From: Amphiduros pacificus
Taxonomy: Eukaryota > Annelida > Polychaeta > Phyllodocida > Hesionidae
Direction: 5' to 3'
Assembly (NCBI GenBank): GCA_949316495.1
Contig: OX439003.1
Location: 56,421,879 to 56,485,878 of the forward strand
Length of the DNA: 64,000 nt
The translations under genes were made by a program, and so were the position numbers. Below, piece by piece: positions 37,841-47,440 of this stretch. The first letter of the stretch is position 1. Every line of letters begins with the position of its first letter. The notes below the pieces were generated by a model that saw only the letters and a program-made list of their open reading frames with translations, was not told the origin of the DNA and ran no database searches.

Positions 37841-37846
37841 AATAAA
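37841..37846 (+). promoter_or_regulatory. Candidate polyadenylation signal of gene C
   Basis: AATAAA lies only 25 bp after the gene C stop codon. If used, the 3' UTR would be very short (about 40-50 bases). Confidence 0.5.
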
Positions 37847-38009
37847 GATCATCACACAACTTATTATCCAGTTTTCACATTTCAATAATATCTTAGCAAA
37901 TTATATGAAATCATAAAATATGTGCACTATGTTAAATGACTTAAAGTTAAATAAATGTCACAGTAATGTTATGGCATCCTATATGATGAAGATAGGTATC
38001 TTTTATATC

Positions 38010-38255
38010 CTATATATTATGGCAATACCGTATGTTATGGCAAGGATATGACAACCAATATATTATGGCAATACTGTATGTTATGGCAAGGATATGACAA
38101 CCAATATATTATGGCAATACTGTATGTTATGGCAATGATATGACAACCAATATATTATGGCAATACTGTATGTTATGGCAATGATGACAACCAATATATT
38201 ATGGCAATACTGTATGTTATGGCAATGATATGACAACCAATATATTATGGTATAT
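38010..38255. repeat. 46-bp tandem repeat, about 5 copies
   Basis: The unit is TTATGGCAATACTGTATG plus TTATGGCAATGATATGACAA plus CCAATATA, about 46 bp. It repeats between genes C and D, with one unit slightly shortened near 38180. It lies in the interval where the converging 3' ends of C (+) and D (-) would meet. Confidence 0.85.
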
Positions 38256-39001
38256 ATATTATAGCACTGATCTCTCTTCTCTGAAACAATGCTATATCTT
38301 GAGAACAGACAAAGTTAAATAATGACTGGTTATATGGCAGCATTTAATTTGCACAAGTTTAAATGGCCTTAAACAACATTAGGTTAAATGTAATGTCAAA
38401 AGATATAAATTGAATTTTGTACAGCATGGATTTCCCCAGAAATTTTAATCCCTGACATGTTTAACATGATTTACTGATAATTTGCTTGAATTAAAGATTC
38501 AAAATTACTCTAAAAGGCCATAATAAATCTGCAATCACTCTACATTTCTTAAAGGTACATGTGTTTGAAGAGATCATTGCCCTATTACACTACTCAGCTA
38601 ATACCAACCATCCAATGTATAAACATCCGTGTAGTATGTCAAGCAATGATACCTGATGCTAAACATGGTACCAAAGCAAATCTAACAACACATTATGCTG
38701 CACAAATAAATATAAATTAACTTAATGTCATAAGCACAATCTTGATGGGTGACTTCTGATTGAAATAATCACTTAGACATGTGTATGGTTCTGGTATAAT
38801 TTGTTTATTAGTTTATTGGCAAGTATTTCATACATGCATTAGTTTTATTGTAATTTATTTGATATCTATTTCCAGATGTTATGTTATAATATTGTATTGC
38901 AGATCCATGTATATACATCGCTGCCATGAATCTCATGCCATGGCTGTTTTATGAATTTTGCAAGTACCGGTAATAGAGAAATAAATATTAAAAGATTATT
39001 T
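38256..39001. other. Convergent intergenic region, 3' side of gene D
   Basis: This is AT-rich unique sequence downstream of gene D (minus strand). TTTATT at 38804 and 38812, i.e. AATAAA on the minus strand, is a possible polyadenylation signal about 190 bp after the gene D stop. No other feature is recognised. Confidence 0.45.
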
Positions 39002-40384
39002 TTACAGTATCTTTGAACATATAAAGCCCAGTGAAAACATGAGGTCAGGTTTGTGTTGAGGACAAATATGAGTGTCTGTGAATTGTGATATGAGATTGTG
39101 TTGATGGGCATAGAGTGTGAACTGTTGCCAGAGGTATGCATGCTTGGCCTGGCCTCCCAGTGTCTCTAGGTCCTCAGCGGAGACATAGAGCAGACGTAGC
39201 ACCCAGGTACAGGCCATGATGTGGGGCTGGTTAGCCCAGCTTGCAAACCTTGGCACAGTGTCCGGGCCACCATGTATCAGCTCATTGATAAAGGTCCTCT
39301 GCTGATGGTAGTCAATGTAACTATCCATTGCTTCCAGTGAGACGTCCTCTGTCGCTTCCCGCACAAACCCTGTGATATAAATGTCCTCTATCCAGAAGTA
39401 GGTGATAGCCAAGGCGGTCCTGTAGAGGTCATAGAGAAGGTCGTGTGTCAGGATGAAGATATTGCCAGCGACGTAGGGTGGATATTCTGTGAGGTTTTGA
39501 TGGTCATTTCTGGCCACACACCATTTACTGCCACACCAACTGTTACTAGATACGTGAGCAACGCCTGCTCCCAACATCCTCCATCCAAATATAGTTCTTT
39601 TCATTTCACCATACTTTCCAGAAAACACTCTCAGTAGATTTAGTTTGTCCAGGTAGATATCTTCATTTACTCTGACCACATATTTGGCATTTTGACAATA
39701 TGTGAGAACCCATTTGATTCCCATAAGGACCTTGAGGGTGATGTTATGGTAGGAATCCGTGAAGTCTGCCTGCACAATATCTCCATAAATTTCATTTTCC
39801 ATGACGAGTGCTTTCTGGATATCTGAGTTGTAGGCATTCCCAATGAGAAAGACAGTCTGCATTGGACGGGACTCAATCATATTGTTACGGGCCCACGTCT
39901 GTCGCAACATTTGTCTCTGGATGAAATTGACTGGAGCTGAGACGACCAGAATGATGGCGATAAGTTGGTGCTGTGTTCTGCCACACAGGGACGGACTGTT
40001 AATGATGAGAGGAAACATGTCAGCCTTGTCCACATCTATATGATACTTCTCTGACAATATGATACCCACATCACTCAGATAATCTGCACTCCCTGTCATC
40101 TTTATCAAAGCCTTGTTTCTTTTTTCCTCCTCATCGCTCACTGTTTTTAGATGTATAAAGGTTTTCAGGAGAGTTTTGAGTTTATTCTCATCTACCTGTT
40201 TATGATTATCATTGACCACTTCAGCTTGCATTGCCTTTTCCTTGTATTGTTTCTCCTTCTTTCCAATAATATGAAATTTGGATTGTAGATAAGTAATTCT
40301 GTCATCTTCTAAACTAATATATGCACATTGAACACTGCAAAATACAAGGCAGAGAAGTACATGGAGGCATCTGCACTTCTCCAT
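39002..40384 (-). CDS. Gene D: GT31 beta-1,3-galactosyltransferase-like protein
   Basis: This is a 460-residue, single-exon GT31-family protein. The N-terminus MEKCRCLHVLLCLVFCSVQC looks like a short signal sequence with a plausible cleavage site near CAYIS. If cleaved, the enzyme would be soluble in the lumen or secreted, unlike A, C and E. A Lys/Glu-rich stem follows to Lys95. From Met96 (MTGSADYLSDVG) the domain has RQMLRQTWA (157-165), VFLIGNA, YGDIVQADF, YHNITLK, NED in place of DxD (240-242), CGSKWCV, YPPYVAGN and WIEDIY (Glu333-Asp334). It ends DLMFSLGFICS like gene E. DNA at 39635-40099 is about 98% identical to gene B; the rest of the domain and the stem are diverged. It is oriented head to head with gene E's 3' end and tail to tail with gene C. 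Substrate unknown. Confidence 0.86.
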   Translation of the reverse strand: MEKCRCLHVLLCLVFCSVQCAYISLEDDRITYLQSKFHIIGKKEKQYKEKAMQAEVVNDNHKQVDENKLKTLLKTFIHLKTVSDEEEKRNKALIKMTGSADYLSDVGIILSEKYHIDVDKADMFPLIINSPSLCGRTQHQLIAIILVVSAPVNFIQRQMLRQTWARNNMIESRPMQTVFLIGNAYNSDIQKALVMENEIYGDIVQADFTDSYHNITLKVLMGIKWVLTYCQNAKYVVRVNEDIYLDKLNLLRVFSGKYGEMKRTIFGWRMLGAGVAHVSSNSWCGSKWCVARNDHQNLTEYPPYVAGNIFILTHDLLYDLYRTALAITYFWIEDIYITGFVREATEDVSLEAMDSYIDYHQQRTFINELIHGGPDTVPRFASWANQPHIMACTWVLRLLYVSAEDLETLGGQAKHAYLWQQFTLYAHQHNLISQFTDTHICPQHKPDLMFSLGFICSKIL

Positions 40385-41532
40385 CTGTCAGGTCACAGTT
40401 ATATAAATTCACATTTATAGGACTCCATCATCTTGGTGTTTTCACCTTACAGGTAAAGCTATAAAATTCAGCGGCTGCATTCAAACCAGGCTGCATTATG
40501 AATATAAGAAATCTGGCATTTTTTGCAAGCCCTGAGGATACTATATCTTACGGACATATTTTGCTGATAATTTTATGACATTCACTTATCAACTGAAGAG
40601 TACAGCTCTTGGGCATATTCAACATTTAGATTAACGATATACCTGCTCACTATATTTGTATGTTCAATCTTCTTGGTTTTATAATGAATGCCTTGAGTTC
40701 ACAGGTTTTATTCCCAGTGCTAATCACAAAGGAACAAGTGGAGGGATGAGTAAGTGAGTGAGTTAGTGAATGAGTGAGAAAGAGAGAGAGTGAGTTAACT
40801 TGATTATCTGTAACTTATCTCAGTAAATGGTTGACCGTTTATATAGACATGTACCTACTCTAAATCAAGTTTAAATTATTTGTGATTATTTTCTCATTTC
40901 TATAGGCCAATGACATTGGAGCTGTGCTGATCATTGCTTTTTGTCATGTGTGGAAATGCCTGCAAACTGATCATTTAAATCATTTCCCAGAGCAGACTTG
41001 ACAACAGCCATTTGTTACATTTGTTATCTTGATTCTCATAAGATGATAATATATATGTTATTTTAAAATTGCAGCCTCCTTGACAACTCTGTGATAGCTG
41101 AATTTTCAAGGAGGCTGTACACAATGTTTAAAAAATCATTTAAAAAAATGGAAATTTTTTCTGAGCCTGAAGGAAAATGTATAAAAGTGGTCTCCTGAAA
41201 ATATATCTTACCTACTTATAGCTATAAAAATCCCGATCAGTAGATTCAGAGAACATCGATGTTGATGGACAGACAGAATGAAAAAAACTCTCCCCGTCAC
41301 TGCAAATTTGATTTAATAAGTTAATTAAAAGTGGTTTTAATAAGTTAATAACATGATCATACAGCTGCTGCCAGTTGTAGATGGTAAAGCTGTCATGCAG
41401 TGGCTGACCAACCTACTGACCTACTTTTGGAAGATGTGTGCTATAAATAAACTGCTTTCAAATGATGGCACATGCCAATATATAGGGCTAACAACCGTCA
41501 ATTTCGCGCATTTTGGTCTTTGTCAATCATTA
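40385..41532. other. Upstream region of gene D, no gene seen
   Basis: This is unique AT-rich sequence with a (GAGT)n-like purine tract near 40755-40795. It should hold the gene D promoter on the minus strand. A TATA-like TTTATATAA lies just upstream of the ATG, too close to position transcription start before it. Confidence 0.45.
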
Positions 41533-43474
41533 CCCTCAGCCCCTGATGTAATCAGGCTGAGGGTATTGCAGTACTCCTGGCGTGGGTATGTATGTATGTA
41601 TGTATGTATGTATGTATGTATGTATGTATGTATGTCTATGTCTGTATGTCTGTAGCGAACATCCTTGTCATCGCGATAACTTGAGAACAAATGATGGCAG
41701 CTTCATGAAACTTGACACACATAAGCATCTGGTGAAAAGCTCGGACGAGTTCGATGAACAGCGACCTTGACCTATTTTTCAAGGTCACAGGGACAATTAT
41801 GTGAAATCCCAAGAATCGCAATAACTCAAGAACAAATGATGGCAGCTTTATGACATTTGACACACATAAGCATCTGTTGAAGACCTCAGAATTTATTCTA
41901 TGAAACATGACCTTCACCTACTTTTCAAGGTCACAGGGACAATTATGTGAAATCATCCTTGTCATCGCGATAACTCTAGAACAAATGATGGCAGCTTCAT
42001 GAAAATTGACACACATAAGCATCTGGTGAAAAGCTCGGACGAGTTCGATGAACAGCGACCTTGACCTATTTTTCAAGGTCACATGGACAATTATGTGAAA
42101 TCCGAAGAATCGCAATTACTCAAGAACAAATGATGGCAGCTTTATGAGATTTGACACACATAAGCATCTGGTAAAGACCTCAGAATTTTTGTTATGAAAC
42201 ATGACCTTCACCCACTTTTCAAGGTCACAGGGACAATTATGTGAAATCGTCCTTGTCATCACAATAACTTGAGAACAAATGCTGGCAGCTTTATGAAACT
42301 TGACACACATAAGCATCAGGTGAAAACCTCGGACAAGTTCAGTGGACAATGACCTTGACCTATTTTTCAAGGTCACAAGGACAATTATGTGAAATCCCAA
42401 GAATCGCAATAACTCAAGAACAAATGATGGCAGCTTTATGAGATTTGACACACATAAGCATCTGGTGAAGACCTCAGAATAATTTCTATGAAACATGACC
42501 TTCATCTACTTTTCAAGGTCACAGGGACAATTATGTGAAATCATCCTTGTCATCGCGATAACTAGAGAACAAATGATGACAGCTTCATGAAACTTGACAC
42601 ACATAAGCATCTGGTGAAAACCTTGGATGAGTTCGATGGCCGGCGACCTTGACCTATTTTTGAAGGTCACAGGGACAATTTTGTGAAATCCCAAGAATCG
42701 CAATAACTCAAGAACAAATGATGGCAGCTTTATGAGATTTGACACACATAAGCATCTGGTGAAGATCTCATAATTTTTTCTATGAAACATGACCTTCATC
42801 TCCTTTTCAAGGTCACAGGGACAATTATGTGAAATCATCCTTGTCATCGTGATAACTCAAGAACAAATGATGGCAGCTTCATGAAACTTGACACACATAA
42901 GCATCAGGTGAAAACCTCGGACGAGTTCAGTGGACGGCGACCTTCACCTACTTTTCAAGGTCACATGGACAATTATGTGAAATCATCCTTGTCATTGTGA
43001 TAATTCAAGAACAAATAATGGCAGCTTCATTAAACTTGACACACATAAGCATCTGGTGAAAACCTCGGACGAGACCGATGGACGGCGACCTTGACATATT
43101 TTTGAAGGTCACAGGGACAATTATGTGAAATCCCTAGAATCACAATAACTCTAGAACAAATGATGGCAGCTTTATGAGATTTGACACAAATGAGCATCTG
43201 TTGAAGACCTCAGACATTTTTCTATGGAACATGACCTTCACCTACTTTTCAAGGTCACAGGGACAATTATGTGAAATTCCTATCATTGCTATAACTCGAG
43301 AACGAATGATGGCAGCTTTATGAGACTTGAAACACATAAGCATCTGGTGAAGACCTCAGTAAAGACCTTCACCTACTTTTCAAGGTCACAGGAACAATTA
43401 TGTGGTGCGGTGACGTTTTGTTCACAAATATTGTGTGGAGCGAATGTTGTGCAATAAGTTACCAGGGCTGAGGG
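41533..43474. mobile_element. Pearl/Helentron-like non-autonomous element with ~147-bp core repeats
   Basis: The outer ends are perfect 10-bp inverted repeats, CCCTCAGCCC at 41533-41542 and GGGCTGAGGG at 43465-43474. Just inside the left end CCCTCAGCC...GGCTGAGGG (41533-41563) folds into a hairpin, and a (GTAT)n microsatellite (41587-41640) follows. The body is about 12 copies of a ~147-bp monomer arranged as ~293-bp dimers. One monomer type carries CATCCTTGTCATCGCGATAA, the other CCCAAGAATCGCAATAACTC. Both carry TTGACACACATAAGCATCTG and TTTTCAAGGTCACAGGGAC. No coding capacity is seen. The architecture (terminal inverted repeats, microsatellite, tandem core) matches pearl-type bivalve elements and related Helentron derivatives. 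The family name is an inference from structure, and target duplication is unclear. Confidence 0.72.
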
Positions 43475-44984
43475 TTGATGCATCTCTGATGCCTATGTTT
43501 ATAGTATCCAACATAACATGGACAGTTGATTATATATGTGCTATAGTGGGGTATATCCATCAGTGACTCGGCCATGGTGAAAACTAGATTTGTATCTAAT
43601 CTGTGTTACCGAGGATAAAGAAAGGAATTTATTATTTATTTATTATTATTATGACACTTGAGATTACTTTATCTTATAAAGCGATGTGCGTATGTTATAT
43701 TCTAACAAGATTTACAAGTTAGTCACGTCTTTGCGCAAACAACATGAACAACCAGACTTCGCGCACTGAACTCTCTTCTATGCCGTAAGATGAAAATTAA
43801 TATATCGATCATCTGACTTACATATTTGAAGAGAGGAGTGCAATAGCTCAATTTTGAGATGTCAAATATGTTCATCGGCCAAAAACTGACAGAGCAGGGC
43901 CAAATTGTATATTTTTGTAACAAGCTGGTAGTTGTGCACGTGCACATTGTGACGAAATCGGGGTCAATGGGTGCAATTTTCATAACAATTTATTTATACC
44001 ATTCACATAAACTTTTTTATGCCAAAAAAATCATTGCTCTATTTGTATTATGAATACAAGACAATTTCATAATTATCAGCCAATCCTATGGTTGCGCGAA
44101 TCCTATGGTTGTTAGCTCTACAATATGTGCAAATGCAGTGCAATAGATACCAGACAATAAACACCATAAGCTGACATACTGACAGTTGCTACTCTAATTA
44201 AGGATCATGAGTGATGACAATAGCTTGCTGTTGGTCATATTGCTGCCTGCCAATACAATGTTAACTGCGCTGGAGAAGCTGACTAACCTACTGACCTACC
44301 TCTGCTGGAATTGCAGTACAATGCTTTATGCCTGTATCTTGTCATCATCAACATCTAAAAGATGACTTGACAAAACCAAATAGCATCTCACCTTGTGATT
44401 AAATTACCTATTTTTCCATTACATAGCACTGTTGAGACAACAGAGAATGATTGTATATTAATTTATATTGTTAATTTGATACAATTAATGAGATTAGAAA
44501 TTAATAGTCAAAAATCCAAGAGATATTTTCATTATATTTCATTACATAATTAAATTATTATTTCAATAAATATGGATGTCTTATATGGTAAAATTTGATA
44601 ATGTTACCCTCTTTATGATTGTTTGCACATCGGACATTCTTGACTTACTTCTCATAATATGCTGAGATGATTAATGCATATTGAACCTTCATACTGATAT
44701 TAGCAGTTTTGCAGTCATATGTTGCCAACCAGTTATGTGATCTCTAAAGAATAACATTCTTAAACACAGGGAAATATGTATCATCAGTTTATTCCAGTCT
44801 GGATAGTTTTCATATCATCTTATGACCTTCACAGGAAAGTCTCAGTGTCATCAATAAATGGATTATAATCTCACATGACAAATGATAACCTCATGGAAGA
44901 GAATCGTTGATATTAAAGAAATGTACCTATCTTTTCAGAAAGATTAATTACACTTTAAATGAGCACATTTTCTCCATCAAACCT
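43475..44984. other. Intergenic region between the pearl-like element and gene E
   Basis: This is unique AT-rich sequence with an (ATT)n-rich tract near 43629-43650. An interval at about 44190-44340 shares the phrase CTAACCTACTGACCTAC-like with 41395-41425 upstream of the pearl-like element. This may be an old duplication. No gene is recognised; a 64-codon frame at 43859-44053 has no motif. Confidence 0.4.
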
Positions 44985-45195
44985 TGGGTCTCAAGATATA
45001 GTCTATATTTAAGTTCATTTGGGTCTCAAGATATAGTTTATATTTAAGTTCATTTGGGTCTCAAGATATAATTTATATTTAAGTTCATTTGGGTCTCAAG
45101 ATATAATTTATGTTTAAGTTCATTTGGGTCTCAAGATATAATTTATATTTAAGTTCATTTGGGTCTCAAGATATAATCTATATTTAAGTTCATTT
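44985..45195. repeat. 35-bp tandem repeat overlapping the gene E stop codon
   Basis: There are six copies of a 35-bp unit (TTGGGTCTCAAGATATA plus ATTTATATTTAAGTTCAT). The gene E stop codon, TGA on the minus strand at 45190-45192, falls in the last unit. The 3' UTR of gene E therefore begins as a tandem repeat. The unit is unrelated in sequence to the 35-bp array near gene B. Confidence 0.93.
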
Positions 45196-46743
45196 AGTGT
45201 TTTTGGGGAGGCATTGCTGGGGCTGCAGACTATCCATGATCCTGAGATGAGAGCAGAGTAGCCCCAGACCAAACATGAGATCCTGGTTGTGCCAGGGTAT
45301 GGTTCCCAGCTGGTGGAACTGGTGCTGCTTGTAGGTGAGTCTGGTTAGCTGGTCCCACAAGTGACGGTGCCTCTCCTCTCCTCCCAGCATCTCTATATCT
45401 GCCCTGCTCAGGTACAGCAGGCGGTACGACCACACACACGTTGTGGTGATCAGGTCAATCTTTGTTACGATGTACTCCTTCTGTCGCTCATCTTCGCTTG
45501 CTGTCACTTGATGAACAAACCTCTCTATATCTTCAAGTTCTGTGTGCTTATCAAGAGGAATTATGGAAATATCCTTAATGGCTTCCCGGACAAAACCGTT
45601 AATAAAAGTATCCTCTATCCAGAAGTATTGAATGGTCAGAGCTGTTCTATAGAGTTCCTGTATAATATCTGAAGTGAAGAAAGTGAACTCTCCACTCACA
45701 TAGTGAAAGTACACGTCAACTTCTGCATGGTCATCCATCGTGACACACCACTTACTTCCACAAGTCTTCCCCGACTTGACCCGCCCAACTGATGCATTCT
45801 TCATATCCAATCCCAGAATGCTCCTCTTTATATCAGGGTGCTTGCTTTCAAAGAACTTGATGAAGTTGATCTGATCGATGTAAATGTCTTGGTTTGCACG
45901 TAGGACGTACTTTGCCTTGTTGCAGTGGTGGAGCAGCCAGTTGAAGCCCATGAGGACCTTTAGTGTGATATTATGATAAGAATCCTGGAAGTCTGCCTGG
46001 ATGATGTCCCCGTAGAGTTCGGCCTCCAGCATTAGCGCCCCCTGGGTTTGGTTGCTGTAATCATTCCCGATGAGGAAGACGGTTTGCGATGGGTAATCCT
46101 GGAGCAGGTTGTTCTGAGCCCAGGTCTGCCGCATGATCTGCCTGTGTAGGAAGTTAGCTGGAGATGACACCACCAGCACCACCAGATGGAGCTGACCTCC
46201 GCGGCTCCCACCACACAGCTCAGGGTTGTTTATCATGTAAGGAAACATTACCTCCCCATCTGGATCTATATCATATTTCTCACAAAGTTTGATACCAACG
46301 TCTTTTGTGTAATCATTCCTGGCGCTGTCCATGTCTGAGACTTTGTGTTGTTCTTGTTTGTTCATTAAGTACAGCTGCTGAATGCTGTTTATCTTCTCCT
46401 CCACGCCTCTCTCATCACTGACCACTCTTCTTACCTCATCTGATGGGGAAATCTGTTCTTCTTTTCTTGGTGGCATATCAATAGAATTTGCTGTGTATAA
46501 TTTATCCAGATGTTTATTTGGCCTATGCATTTGTCTTGTGGCATTTTGTAGGGTATCTTTTCCAGGAAGCACTGATTGCACTTTCACTCTTACGCTGTGC
46601 ACATTTATATGGCTTGTGTTTACCCCATTTGTCTTGTATCCTAAATGTTTACCCCAATGAGAACCAGAAAATGTGTACAACAGAACAAAGCAGACCAGAA
46701 ATATCACTGAATATATGGCAGACTGTCCACACTTGAAATCCAT
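45190..46743 (-). CDS. Gene E: GT31 beta-1,3-galactosyltransferase-like protein, most diverged copy
   Basis: This is a 517-residue, single-exon predicted type II Golgi enzyme. I start it at the ATG at 46743 (MDFKCGQ), which matches the MDF start of gene C. The open frame extends nine codons upstream, but that extension begins with GTG. The anchor is at ~8-27 (AIYSVIFLVCFVLLYTF), followed by a long charged stem to ~150. The domain has DYTKDVGI, RQIMRQTWA, VFLIGND, YGDIIQADF, YHNITLK, NQD at the DxD position (about 284-286), CGSKWCV, YFHYVSGE and WIEDTF. It ends DLMFGLGLLCS plus a 20-residue tail. It shows no near-identical tract with the other four genes. NQD retains only the last Asp, so metal binding may be altered or activity lost; either is possible. 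The 3' UTR opens with six 35-bp repeats. Confidence 0.84.
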   Translation of the reverse strand: MDFKCGQSAIYSVIFLVCFVLLYTFSGSHWGKHLGYKTNGVNTSHINVHSVRVKVQSVLPGKDTLQNATRQMHRPNKHLDKLYTANSIDMPPRKEEQISPSDEVRRVVSDERGVEEKINSIQQLYLMNKQEQHKVSDMDSARNDYTKDVGIKLCEKYDIDPDGEVMFPYMINNPELCGGSRGGQLHLVVLVVSSPANFLHRQIMRQTWAQNNLLQDYPSQTVFLIGNDYSNQTQGALMLEAELYGDIIQADFQDSYHNITLKVLMGFNWLLHHCNKAKYVLRANQDIYIDQINFIKFFESKHPDIKRSILGLDMKNASVGRVKSGKTCGSKWCVTMDDHAEVDVYFHYVSGEFTFFTSDIIQELYRTALTIQYFWIEDTFINGFVREAIKDISIIPLDKHTELEDIERFVHQVTASEDERQKEYIVTKIDLITTTCVWSYRLLYLSRADIEMLGGEERHRHLWDQLTRLTYKQHQFHQLGTIPWHNQDLMFGLGLLCSHLRIMDSLQPQQCLPKNTK

Positions 46744-47139
46744 GCTTATTTTTATACTTCTACTTAACACTCACTTATATGTCCCAGTATAGTCTCTATA
46801 AGCAGCATCCTGGTGATGGCCCTTGGGGTAGGAAAACCCATATCATAAATATTCAAAATCACCTTGACACTAATCTACAAATGTGAAAACATCAGCAGTA
46901 GTCAAGATAGCTCAAAGGCAAAGCAGCAACTATAATCTTATACTAATATAGAGTATGACCTCATAATGGACCCAATGATAGCATATTAGTAGCAAACCAA
47001 AACTAAAGCCAACACCCTATATATAGTAATGACTGCATAGTACTAACAATCTTACAGTGGGAGTATGATCATCCTTTAAATAATGATACAAATGAGTAAG
47101 ATACCACCACACTGGGCTCCATTGACAGCAGACATTATA
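46744..47139. other. Upstream region of gene E
   Basis: This unique AT-rich sequence presumably holds the gene E promoter (minus strand). No core promoter motif can be assigned. Confidence 0.4.
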
Positions 47140-47440
47140 ATGGCAATGACAGCCGAGCAATGTCTGAAACGAGAGCATTCATAGTACTAGCATTGACATT
47201 AAATTTACAACAATCATGGTGTTAGCAATGACATCCAAATGATGTCTGAATAGATTAAAACGATGGTACTAGCAATGACAACCAAACTTGAAAATGTCTG
47301 AACTGACAGGTCTCAACTGGTACTAGCAATGACGGCCAAACAATGTTTGAAATGACAGCACTCAACTAGCACTAGCAATAACATCTGAATAATTTCTAAG
47401 TTGACAGCAAACATTGCACTAGCAATGACATTAAGCATCC
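47140..47440. repeat. Degenerate tandem repeat, ~60-65 bp unit
   Basis: Loosely repeated segments of the form ACTAGCAATGACA..CCAA.CAATGTCTGAA.TGACAGC occur about five times. Divergence between copies is high, so the array is old compared with the clean minisatellites around it. Confidence 0.65.

Noticed and set aside
40398-40412. TATA-like TTTATATAA upstream of gene D
   Set aside because: It lies about 20 bp before the ATG, so a start site 30 bp downstream would fall inside the coding region.
41353-41655. 100-codon frame ending in repeated MYVC
   Set aside because: Its end is the GTAT microsatellite of the pearl-like element, and the rest has no motif.
41636-42847. Minus-strand frames with repeated FHIIVPVTLKNRSRS-like segments
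   Set aside because: They are translations of the ~147-bp core repeats of the pearl-like element, with no start or domain logic.
46744-46770. Nine-codon N-terminal extension of gene E
   Set aside because: It begins with GTG. The ATG at 46743 gives MDF, as in gene C, and puts the anchor at the usual distance.
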